A model generated the notes under the pieces. That model was not told where the DNA came from and ran no database searches. It saw only the letters and a program-made list of their open reading frames with translations. The position numbers were made by a program, and so were the translations under genes. This document shows, piece after piece, positions 24,961-35,362 of a stretch of DNA of 64,000 nt. Each line of letters opens with the position of its first letter. Position 1 is the stretch's first letter. The stretch is from positions 5,505,501 to 5,569,500 of the forward strand of contig JAIVEN010000024.1 in assembly GCA_026686845.1 (NCBI GenBank), read 5' to 3'. Origin of the DNA: Adenanthera pavonina (lineage: Eukaryota; Streptophyta; Magnoliopsida; Fabales; Fabaceae).

Positions 24961-27510
24961 TGTAATATCCCAAAATTTCATTGGATACTAAGTAATGAAA
25001 GAGTAAAAAATGAATGATAGTATAAATGTATAAGGAATTCGCGAAAACAGACAAACACCATTTTGTGTGAAAGGGTAAAAGGGTTATTTTTTTTAGTTGG
25101 GTGGAAAAATGTGAAAATTATATTTTTACTCCTAAATAACTATAAAAATGACATCCACGTCTCAAAATATATAAAAATTACGTTAAGAAGAGATAGCAAA
25201 GCCCTCGGGAAAAATTACACCTAATGACCTGAAAGTTTCAGAAATTATAATTTAACCTAGGCCAAGGGCAATTTTGTAAATATGCAAAAATTACTGTCAA
25301 AACGAAGCTCTCAACGAGAGAAGTCTAATGGTATATCGCACTAAGGGTTAATGTTCAAGAATAAGAAAATAATTAGTGCCGAATGTCTAAAAGTAATAGT
25401 AAACCGATAAAGTAAACTGTGGGTTCTACCGATGGTTAAAATGTATCTGGAACAGGATATGGGCCATGCATAGATACCATTTGGGACAGGATAATTATAG
25501 AATATGAAAATAAAATTAGAATAGTCATGTAGCCCAAAAACGCTAAGTTACTATAAAAGAAATTTATCGGTACCGTTAAAAAGTACCCGGATTAAGATAT
25601 ATTTGAATCAGGAAAAATTGGGCAATTTTTGGGTACACTTCCCTCTCTCCCATGCATGAATTTTTGCAGCCCATGAAGCCAACTAATCATCTAAAAAAGT
25701 TGGGAAAACTTACTAAGTAAGTTTACAAAAAAAAGGTAGCTTTAGTTGATTTATTTAATTAACCATGGTTAAGGGTGTAATTAGTCACTTAAACCCTTCT
25801 CTTTCTTCTTCATTTCATGCATGAACCAGCAGCCAAAACAAAGGAAGAAAATGCAAGAAAAGGAAGGAAGAAGGAGGGAGTAAAAGGAAGAGAAATCAAA
25901 GGAAAATTGAAGCACAAGTTGGTAAGCTTCTATACTCCTTAAGCTTACTGTCTATGGCTTTCAAAGCATGTTTTATGGTTTAGTTTGGCTTCCTCTTCAC
26001 CTTAGGGTTTCGGCCAAATTGGGGTTTTAGCATAGGAATGAGTTTTGAACCATTAAACTTGGGGAAAAGCTTAGATTAACCACTAGAAGCATGAATCCAT
26101 GGATGGTTTGAAGTGATTTGAAAGAAATCTTTTCCAATCACTTTGAGACAATTTTAGTTAGAATAGGGGGAGTATTTAGAGTTGAAATTTCATGATTTTG
26201 ACCTCAAAAATGGATTCCCCATAGTCCAAAATCTTAAGAACAAGTGTGTTGTACAAAGAAAGATCAAAGGAGAGTTAAGTGAAAAATTTGGGTTTTAGTG
26301 AGTCATGTGTTATGTAACTCATGAATCCAATGGCTAAATTGGTTCAATGATAATGTGGATAGGTTCAATAAGGTTGTGGAAAGCTTTAAAAGTGGTGGAC
26401 CAAGTTTGGAAAGCAAGGGAGTATCATAAGGTAGTTAAATCCCCATACTTGCAATATGTTATCATACATGTTTTCAATGAGTTTCTTGCTTTGCGATGTG
26501 TTTAAAATGATGTGTTGTGATGAATTATATGTATTGGCTGAGTTGATTGAGGGGCATTGTGACCCCGGGATGTCCAATTTCCAAATGAAACTCTGCTGAA
26601 ATTTTTATGAAATTATGTGATACAAATATGATAATGTGTTTCAAACGTGTTATCTTGATGCTATATGCTTAATATGATAATATGATGCCATGCTTGGGTG
26701 TTAACTACTGAGATTCTTTGAATCTCACCCTCTGATATATTAATCATGAATAGGTAGTAACAATGACAAGACCACCAAGGAAGAGAAAGGAAAGGAGAAA
26801 GCATTTGATCATTAGCTTGATAATGCTAGCATGGGCTATGAACCTAGAACTTTTATGTAAATTTGTAAAGATAATGTTGGAAATGTTTCTTCAAGTTTTC
26901 ATGTTCCTTTAAGTCTTAATGAGCGTATGACATGATATGAAGGGGAATTATGGTCATGTAAATGCCATCATTTTTGTTTTGCTAAGCATTAAGATATGAA
27001 TGGTTATTTTGACCTTTATAGAGGAAACTCACTATTGTTGAGACAGTTGTAATGTGAAGTATGAATGATATGTATGGTTTAAAAGTAAACAGGAAGAGAT
27101 TTCCAATGGTCCAAAGAACACTCATATTCGATGTGTATGCAATATTTGGTGAATTTTTATATTTAATTCCAATTAAAATGATTATTTTGCAGTTTTCATA
27201 TAAATTGTGAAATTTCAAAGAGTTTGCTATACAGATCAGTACAGTCATTGCTTTGAATTATATTTTTTCCTTGTAAACAAAGTTATAAGCTATCTCTAGA
27301 GACTTGAATCATATATATACAATTTTTATTTATTTAGTTATGATTTTCCAAAGTTTAATCAGAATAAATAAATTCGATCAAATCAATAGTGCCCAAATAT
27401 TGAAAAAATTTATTATGGCATTTATTGTGATTCAAGATTCTATTATGATATAAATGGACTTTAGAATGATTAAATACATGGAAAATAAGCCCAGTATAAG
27501 AGGTACTACA
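24961..27510 (+). mobile_element. Solo gypsy LTR with TSD CTTGA
   Basis: A 2550-bp TG...CA segment (TGTAATATCCCAAAATTTCA ... AGAGGTACTACA) flanked by perfect CTTGA repeats (24956-24960 and 27511-27515). There is no primer site or internal region, so it is a solo LTR left by LTR-LTR recombination. It holds a purine-rich stretch ending in donor GT 25922-25923 (GGTAAGCTT), an acceptor AG at 26752-26753, and an intact 49-codon ORF at 26763. Confidence 0.92.
26763..26912 (+). CDS. LTR micro-ORF, 49 aa, basic then hydrophobic (intact)
   Basis: Not a protein I recognise. The ORF starts 9 nt after the conserved acceptor AG and runs 49 codons to TAA. The first 15 residues contain 8 Lys/Arg (it begins Met-Thr-Arg-Pro-Pro-Arg-Lys-Arg-Lys); residues about 15-48 are mostly Leu, Ile, Met, Phe, Val with a few charges, compatible with a membrane helix or amphipathic helices; the last residues are Phe-Met-Phe-Leu. 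ORFs at the same place in the LTRs at 59837 and 51980 have exactly the same length and the same Met-Phe-Leu end despite strong sequence divergence. It may be an upstream ORF in the LTR leader or an encoded peptide. Expression is unknown. Confidence 0.5.
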   Translation: MTRPPRKRKERRKHLIISLIMLAWAMNLELLCKFVKIMLEMFLQVFMFL

Positions 27511-28227
27511 CTTGATCTTTGACACACCTTGGCCCTATCATGGTTAGTCATTTGGAAAGGAATAAGATTAAAAAAATCTCAGTAGCAACTACTAAAATGC
27601 AATCATATTATTACATAATGCAAGCCATTATCATAAAATCCTCATTCAATCACATTAAAACATTAAAACTTTAACTATTTTATAGAAAATTGGGCAAAGT
27701 TTGCCCTTGAATTTTGGACATCTAGGGGTCTCAAAACCCTTTAAATAACTCAGCCAATGTCAACAAATCATCACAAATCAACAATACAATCAATTGATAT
27801 ATCATCAAAACCATTGCAATCTATATGATAATATAATGCAGGTATAGGTTTGGTTATTTCCTTGTAGCTTTCCAACCCTTCCCAAACTTTGCACACTCTT
27901 CCTTTGGTCCTCTAATACTTCCTTGAACCCTATTACACCGTAAAATAAGGTCATAAGTCATTGGTTGCATGACTTCATTCATAAAGTGTGCATACTTGAC
28001 TTAAAAATTCATTTTGCTAGCCTTTGATCTTTCTTTGTATAACACATTTGCCCTTACATAATTTAGACCTAAGGAATCCATTTTTGGGATCAAAATTATG
28101 AAATTCCCTTCCTATCATGAACCCTAATTTAGAAAATTGTAGAAAAATCACAACTCAAGAAACTTGCATTCTAATGGTATATCTTTAATCCTTTAAGCCT
28201 ATTCATCACTTTTCATTGATTAATTTC

Positions 28228-29944
28228 TGTTGAAACAAGAGTTTTGATGATTCTAAACCAACACTCAAAAGCTTGGATTGAAGATATCAAAGGAGATCAA
28301 AGCTATCAAGTGAAGATTTTATGAGTATTTGCTGGTAGATTTTTTGTAGAGTCTTAGTTCTTGCTATGATTGGGTAAACGATTTTGATTTGAAGAAAAGA
28401 TATTTTCAAACTTTGATTTCATGTTAAATCTTGAAATATTTGGAAAATACCTACAAACAGACGAAGGTTGAAAGTTCAAACTAAACTGTCAAGTTGGAAA
28501 TTCAAACTTTGCCTTAGGACATTCGAATTTCGAGATTAAACTGAACAAGTCTGAAGAGATGTCTCTCTGTCAGATGAATTTTGATTTTTCAAAATTCGAA
28601 TTTTCATCTAGTCTGAAAGAGGCCTTTTTGGACAGACGAACTTTACAGTTTCAAAATTCGAATTTCAGACAAAATGCAATTTGTGAAAACCAAAGAAATT
28701 CGTCTGAAGCTATGTTAAAGTTCATCTGAAATTAAGAAGAAATTGAGTTTGAAAAATGCTCTCTGACAGACGAACTTTGACTTTGCAACATTCGAATTTT
28801 CATATAAGTCTGAAAGAAGCCTTTTTGGACAGACGAACTTTGCAGTTTCAAAATTCGAATTTCAGACAAAACACAACTTGTGAAAACCAAAGAAATTCGT
28901 CTGAAACTATGATAGAGTTCATCTGAAATCAAAAGGAAATTAAGTCTCAAAATTGATCTCTGACAGACGAATTTCACTACGTCAAAATTCGAATTTCGAA
29001 GAAAGTGAACTACTGTGCCTCTTTGAACGTTCAATGGACAGACGAATTTTGGGCATCCAAAATTCGAATTTCGAGGGTACTGTAGAAAATTGAAAATACT
29101 GTTCACGATTTACAGAAAAACTTTCTTCTTGAAAATTCGTATGTCACATTGAGAAAATACTTTATAAGTTTCAAAATTCGAATTTCACTCTATGGACAGA
29201 CGAACTTCGTATTTTAACGTTGGAAGCTTTAACCTTCAGTTCCTTCGAAATTCGTCTGTTGACCAACCAAAATTCGAATTTCAGTATGTTAGAAACATTA
29301 AATGCGGTTGGTAAACGGATAGTTTTTCAGAGTAACCGTTGGATAACTTCCCCAATGGATAGATTTAGTCTCTAACGGATATTTGAGACCTAAATCTATA
29401 AATACAACATCATTTGAAGTTGTGGGTAACGAATCAAACATATATATACCGAATTTCTGTTGAATCTTCTTCAAAAAGCTTTTACCCTCAACTTCTATAC
29501 TAGTACTTAAACTTTCATATTTACTCTTTTCAAGAGAGTTATTTCATTATAATCAATCTATTCTTCATCTGGGAGATAGATTTACTTGTGAGGGGTATTC
29601 ACAAGGGGATTGGGAAGCACATAGTGAAAGTGCTTGGAGAGTTTGAGAGAGCTCAGAAACAGAGCATACTCGTGTACTGTGGCCTTAGCAAGAAGCCCGT
29701 TGAAATTCTTGCTGTATAGTGGACAAATCTTAAGAGGTGTCTTGGGGACTGGATGTAGGTCAAGTGGATAGACCGAACCAGAATAAATCACTGAGTTTTC
29801 TTCTCCTTATCTCTACTTTTCAGCTTGCTCTGTTTTACACGTTGTTTTCATTATACTGTGATATCTTCACTTACTTCACTTTGTGCAGAAAAAGTTCAAT
29901 CTTCCCAATTCACCCCCCCTCTTGGGAAGTCAGCCTTGCTAACA
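28228..29944 (+). mobile_element. Copia-like solo LTR with TSD ATTTC
   Basis: A 1717-bp TG...CA segment (TGTTGAAACAAGAGTTTTGA ... CAGCCTTGCTAACA) flanked by perfect ATTTC (28223-28227 and 29945-29949). The AATTCACCCCCCCTCTTGGG end and the ACTGGATGTAGGTC..GACCGAACC stretch resemble LTRs of plant Ty1/copia (SIRE/Maximus-like) elements. The first kilobase holds at least seven AAATTCGAATTT palindromes interleaved with CAGACGAA words. CTATAAATACAACATC near 29396 is a candidate TATA region. No primer site or coding region. Confidence 0.88.
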
Positions 29945-31299
29945 ATTTCTTCATAGCTTAATTTTTTTTTCTCTTCTTTCTCTTTCTAGGTGAAATTTCA
30001 ATGGTGAAAGTAGAAGAAAATAAGCCACAAAACTCTTCCAAACTCAAGGGAACACTAGAGAATAGGTATAAGATGTTACCTTGAGAATTTGAGGATCAAA
30101 CTTGGCTTTTTCTTCTTCCTTTTCTCCTAGGTTTTCCATGGCTTCTCTGTTCTTCTTCCTACACTAGTTCAGATGTGATGAAAGCTGAAGATGATGATGG
30201 TTAATCACTTACTAGGATATTCATCTCATAAAGTTAACTTATTAACTTTTCTTTTATCTTTAATTGCTTTTTCTTTTAAAAAGCTTTTCATAAAATTCCT
30301 TTTGTATCCTAATCTGAAACTAGACGTGAATCACCTTATTTTTTTTCCAAAAATTGCTCCAATGATTTTTATAAACCAAAATACCCTTTATCGATTAAAT
30401 TTTACTTGTACCGATTAATTATTTTTGCCATAATTGGTATTATATTAGTACATGATTATCCAAAGATATCTTTTAGACTAAAATCATTATCTTGGTCTAA
30501 AATATATTTGGGTAGGGTTCATTCACTTTTTTTGCTTGGTACTGCCTTTTTCTACAATCTAAAATAATTTTTATCGGGTAAAATATTAATTATAAAACTT
30601 AAATGCCCAAAAAAATATTATTTTGATCTCATTAAATTCCTAACCTTTTTCCATTGGGCTTAGCTCATTGAGAATTTCATTTTGACTATAATTTTTATAT
30701 TTCCAAAAATATCCTTAATTTGAGGTAATTTATAATTTTTGAAACTTTCAGGTCATTAGCTGTAATTTTCGCCAAGACCTATTTGACTTGGGACTAAATT
30801 TAAAAAATATTTTATTTCTTGAGGAAAAAATATAATTTTCTCATTTTTTTATTTAACCTGAAAAAATGACCTCTTTGCACTTCTTCACGTTTAACGTTAT
30901 CTCTGTTTTTTCTAGTTCCTTATGCATTTTATGATATCAACATTTTTTTTTCTTGAGGCTTAAATGTAATATTCATATTTTATTTCTAATATGGGAAATG
31001 ATCTTTCTACCCTTGAACCGAGTAAAATGTAATCATCTATTTTTTTGGGTACTTTCTTATAATTTTACCCAAAGACTAATTTTTACTATTTTTTTGCACT
31101 ATTCATATTTACTTTCAAATTGGTCTATCACTTATCCTAGATCTCTTAGTTATGTAACACTTATACTGTTACGCTCAGCTTAAGATGATCTTCCATTCAA
31201 GTGGTATATTGTATACTTTCCGAGGTAAGTTTTGGAATTAATTTCTACTAAGGATCTTATGAAAAATTAATTCTAATTAAGGACCAAACATTATGATCA

Positions 31300-32870
31300 T
31301 TCTATTAAATACCATATAGGAAAGGCTAATGCATTGAGTCGAAAACCCATTCATGTAGCCTATATGATGATAAATGAAATGAAAATGGTTGAAGATTTTA
31401 GAGATTTATATTTATTTATCGAGATGCGCAAGACTAAAATTGGCAATGAATTTGAAAAGAATTGATGCAAGCCAAACAGAAAGATGAGTTTGTGAAAGTA
31501 ATCAAAGAAAAGCTAAGTCAGGAAGAGATGAAAGAGTTTAATGTGATTAATAATGGTTTGATGAGGTTTTAGAAAAGGGTCTATGTTCCTCTAGTGGCTG
31601 AGTTAAGAGAAAGGATTCTAGCAGAGGCACATCAGAGTGAATACACTATTCATCCAGACATTACAAAAATGCATCATGTTTTAAAGAAACTGTTTTGGTG
31701 GCTTGAAATAAAAAGTGACATTACTCAATATGTGTCAAAATGTTCGGTATGTCAAAGGGTAAAAATTGAGCGTTAGAAACTTGCCTGAATGTTACAACCT
31801 CTTGAGATACTAGAATAGAATGAGATAGTATTTCAATAGATTTTGTCATAGGATTACCTAGAACATCTGCAGGACATGACGTAATATGGGTAATTGTTGA
31901 TAGGCTAATGAAGTTAGCACACTTCATAGCCATAAAGTCATTCTATACCATAGATAAATTGGCACAATTGTATATTTAAGAAGTAGTAAGGCTGCATGAA
32001 GTGTCAAATAGTATAATTTCTAACAGGGATTCAAGGTTTACTTCTAATTTCTGGATGTCATTGCAACAAGCCTTGTACTAAGTTAAGATTTAGCACATCA
32101 TATCATCCACAAATAGATGGGCAAACGGAAAGAACTATTTAGTCACTAGAAGATATGCTAAGGGCTTATGTGCTAGAAATAAAAGGAAATATGGATGTGT
32201 ACTTGCCTTTAGTAGAATTTTCTTACAACAATAGTTACCATTCTAGTATTCAAATGGCTCGATATGAAGCATTGTATGGTAGGAAGTATAGGTCCCCTTT
32301 GTGCTAAACAAAGCCAAGTGAAATGAAATTGTCAGGTCCTGGTAAACCAAACTTCTAGACAAATTGAGATAATAAAGAAGAAATTGCTAACGACCCAAAG
32401 CAGACAGAAGACTTACTCTGATAAAAGAAGAAAACCGTTAGAATTTGAAGTTGGAAATCATGTTTTTCTCAAAATATCTCATACAATTAGAATTGGTTGA
32501 TCTCTTAAAACTAAAAAGCTTAGTCCCAGGTACATTAGACCTTTTAAAATCCTTTCTAAAGCTAGACTTGTTGCCTATATAAACTTACCCTACCTCCTAA
32601 TTTGAGCCAAATGCACAATGTCTTCAATGTTTCCTAACTTAAAAAATATCAGCCAATCCCTTCACATGTCATAGAATATGAATGTATAGATTTACAAGAT
32701 AATCTGTCTTTTGAAGTAAGACTAGAAAAAATCATTGATTATCGGGTCAAGCAACTGAGGAACAAAAGCATTCCTTTAGTGAAGGTCGTATGGAAAAGTT
32801 TATCTTCAATGGAAGCAACTTGAGAAATGGAAGCTTATATGAAACAAAAGTATCCAGAATTATTTCAATA
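31300..32870 (+). pseudogene. Chromovirus integrase and chromodomain remnant
   Basis: Frame-broken C-terminal half of Ty3/gypsy pol. In order: the RNase H/integrase linker (YHIGKANALSRKP), an open 60-codon stretch with the HHCC zinc finger (AHQSEYTIHP ... KCSVCQ, 31594-31776), the integrase core with SIDFVIGLP, SNRDSRF and the LEDMLRAYV segment holding the DDE-type acids, then a GPF-like tail, and a chromodomain. Several stops and shifts break it, so it cannot make integrase. Upstream it abuts a truncated reversed LTR near 31290, so reverse transcriptase is missing. Confidence 0.85.
32713..32868 (+). pseudogene. Chromodomain at the C-terminus of pol
   Basis: Reads Glu-Lys-Ile-Ile-Asp-Tyr-Arg-Val-Lys-Gln-Leu-Arg-Asn-Lys and then SIPLVKVVWKS ... 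MEAT-stop-EMEAYMKQKYPELF. This is the chromodomain of plant chromoviruses, which targets integration to heterochromatin. One in-frame TGA replaces the Trp expected after the Glu-Ala-Thr. Confidence 0.85.
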
Positions 32871-32905
32871 AGATACGTTTTAAATTTTGAGGATGAAATT
32901 TATTT

Positions 32906-32920
32906 AAGGGGGAGGGGAAA
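32906..32920 (+). promoter_or_regulatory. Polypurine tract before the 3' LTR
   Basis: AAGGGGGAGGGGAAA lies immediately before TATAACATCCCTGTATTTTA, the start of the 3' LTR. It is the expected primer for plus-strand synthesis. Confidence 0.85.
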
Positions 32921-33499
32921 TATAACATCCCTGTATTTTAAATGTTATTTTATGATGCATTAAGCACTGTTATGAGAAAAGCATGATTGGAAAAGATATT
33001 CCATGAGAGATATTGTTTGAATGCTATATGGGGCAAAATGGTAATTTCATATATTTGGTCTTTAATTGGAATTAATTTCTTTCATGCTCCTTATAAGGAA
33101 TTAAATTTGGTCCTTAACTAGAATAAATTTAAAATTTAGTCCTTAATTGGTATTAATTTTGAAATTTTAGAAAAATGATATATATGTGGAAATGGATCTC
33201 TTAACATGTTGAACCTGTCAGAAGAATGTATCAAGCTTAAAAGGTACAATTTGAAATGATACATATTGTAAAATGCAGTAGAATAAATTAGTAAAAGAAA
33301 AAGGAATGTGGGCCCACAATAAAGAAAAAGGAAAAAGAGAAGCATGTGGGCCCCACATAAAATAAGGTTTGGTATAGTTAATAAGATAAATATAGATCTC
33401 AAACTAGTATATTTCCTGTACACATTAATGAATAAACAATATTAGTAAATACTATGAAATACCAAGAAACTATCTGGACATAAAATAATTGATACAATA

Positions 33500-35208
33500 T
33501 GTTAATTCAGATGTTTTGATGATTCTAAAACAAATGAGCTTGGAATTCCAATATCAAAGGAACACAAGTGAAATAAAGGACAAAGTTGAAGTTTCCTGAA
33601 GAATTGGAGAGTTGTTTCACATATTTAAGGAAACTATTTGTAAAAGAAGGTAGATAACCTTTCAATTTCAATTAACCTAATATTAAATGAGATGACTAAT
33701 TGAATGATTAATGACTAGCTCAAGATTTTAAAATGGTTTTCATGAAGAGAGCTATCTTATGAGTATTAAGCTTCAATTTCAAAATGATTCTAAGCGTTCA
33801 ATTGGTTTTTATGAAAATGTTTTAGCTTATGGGGATAAAGTCTTAATTTCAAAGATGTTTCTGAGTGTTTATCTTATTTTCATGAATATAACTTACCTTA
33901 TGCGGATAACCATTGAAGATTATTAGGATAAAAACTCAATCTCAAAAGTTTTCCAAAGTTCATTCTTCAATTTCATGAAAAGGGATTGATGTTATCCGCA
34001 TAATATAGCTTGATGATCAAGTTCTCAAGTCTGTCCAGGTGGTTATCCTGACAACGTAGGCATCTTGTTCACATAAGAGAGTGAATAGTGAAGGCAAGTG
34101 GTACTGTACGGCCCATTATTCACATAACCTGGGGAGGCTGTCTGCATAACGTGTGTCACAGAGCTTTTGGACTCTTCTCTGTTAAACAGGTTATCCGCAT
34201 AACCTATATTTCAGAGTACTTGAACTTTCCTCAGGTAAACAGGTTATCCGCATAACCTAGAAAGGTTATCTGTATAACCTACATTACAGAACTCATAGCT
34301 CTCCTTCAGTAAAATGGGTTATCCGTATAACCTTGGGAGGTTATCTTGATAACCTAAGTTTTACAAAAACTTAGTTTAAAAAAAACTTAACATTATCCTA
34401 ATAACTAAGTGGGTTCTCATGAAAATGATTTTGAGCTAAAACTTAGTCATTCTGGGTAGCACGTTATTCGCATAACCTAGCTAGGTTATTCGCATAATGA
34501 AAGCTTTATGTTGAAAACAAAGGCAAACAGTTACCCATTATACACATAACCTGAGGAGGTTATCCACATAACCTCTATCAGATACATTTAATGTGGTAGG
34601 TGAACGACTATTTTTCCGAGAGTAATAGCTAATCCTTGTTTCCAATGGATAGTTTTGCCACAAAACTATAAATATGACCTCATTTAAGTTGTTGGGTAAT
34701 GAGAAAAACAAGAAATACGCAAAACTCTACTGATTTAATTTCTGGTTCATTCAAAGTTTACCTACCATTTGTTTAGCTCATTTATTGTATCTTAACTTTC
34801 ATATCCACACTTTTGAGAGAGTTTTCATTATGTATATATCTACACACTCGTAGATAGTGCTTAGTGTGAGAATACACTAAGGGAGATATTCTTACTCTTG
34901 AGTGAAAAGAGTGAGAGAATTTGTTTTAGCTCAAGGCTTGGGCTAGTGTTGTACTTCAGTCATTGTAAGAACCCATTCCAATATTGCATGAGATAGTGGA
35001 GAAATCTCAAATGGTAACTTGAGGACTGGACGTAGGTCAAGTAGAGTAGACCGAACCAGGATAAATCACTGAGTCTTCTTCTCATTACTCTTTATTTCTT
35101 ATACTCTATTTTTCAGTAAATTTTTATTATCACCATTGTATTTCATTTTTGCAGAAAAATCTTAATCTTCTTAATTCACCCCCTCTTGAGAAGCCAGCCG
35201 AACTAACA
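33500..35208 (+). mobile_element. Copia-like solo LTR with GGTTATCCGCATAACC array
   Basis: TGTTAATTCAGATGTTTTGA ... AGCCAGCCGAACTAACA, with the same ends and the same GGACGTAGGTC and AATTCACCCCCTCTTG landmarks as the LTR at 28228. The middle differs: GGTTATCCGCATAACCT and near variants occur about ten times between 33990 and 34580. Flanks CAATA (33495-33499) and CAGGA (35209-35213) match at 3 of 5, so the target duplication is imperfect. It sits in the chromovirus 3' LTR. Confidence 0.75.
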
Positions 35209-35362
35209 CAGGATTGATCTGGATTAGGAAAAATATACTATATAAAGGGCAAATGTTGCTTTCTTATTGGCCAAAATTCACAAGGGTTAGAGAGAGAAAG
35301 AGGAGCTGAAAAAATTGAGAGAGAAAGAGAAGAGGAAGAAAGAAGGAGGAGGAAAGGAAAGA

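Larger units (their letters stand above)
17282..31290 (-). mobile_element. Minus-strand gypsy element nested in the chromovirus
   Basis: Read on the minus strand: 5' LTR (31290 down to 23859, split by two solo LTRs), primer binding site (23854-23843), a gag-like region (about 23840-23040 and 20740-18430, split by another LTR), and the 3' half of a 3' LTR (18430-17282). Pol is absent. Both outer LTR termini carry TA for TG (TATAACACC at 17282 and 23859). The right edge has lost about 180 bp of LTR where it meets integrase sequence near 31290, so no target duplication can be paired. Confidence 0.65.
23859..31290 (-). repeat. 5' LTR of the minus-strand element, split twice
   Basis: LTR pieces at 23859-24960, 27511-28227 and 29945-31290 join in order when the solo LTRs at 24961-27510 and 28228-29944 are removed. 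On the minus strand it keeps the family's donor AAG|GTAACA (GT at 30079-30078) and acceptor CTAACCATGATAG|GGCC near 27533. The micro-ORF site after it has lost its ATG and is cut by the solo LTR at 24961. Confidence 0.75.

Noticed and set aside
28732..29106. 124-codon open frame on the minus strand
   Set aside because: Produced by the repeated AATTCGAATTT and CAGACGAA words of the copia-like LTR, giving a repetitive peptide (NSNF, KFVC, SSSV); not a gene.
33990..34580. Regular GGTTATCCGCATAACC repeats, considered as a CRISPR-like array or satellite
   Set aside because: Plant nuclear LTR context, variable spacing and degenerate units; part of an LTR that has TG...CA ends.
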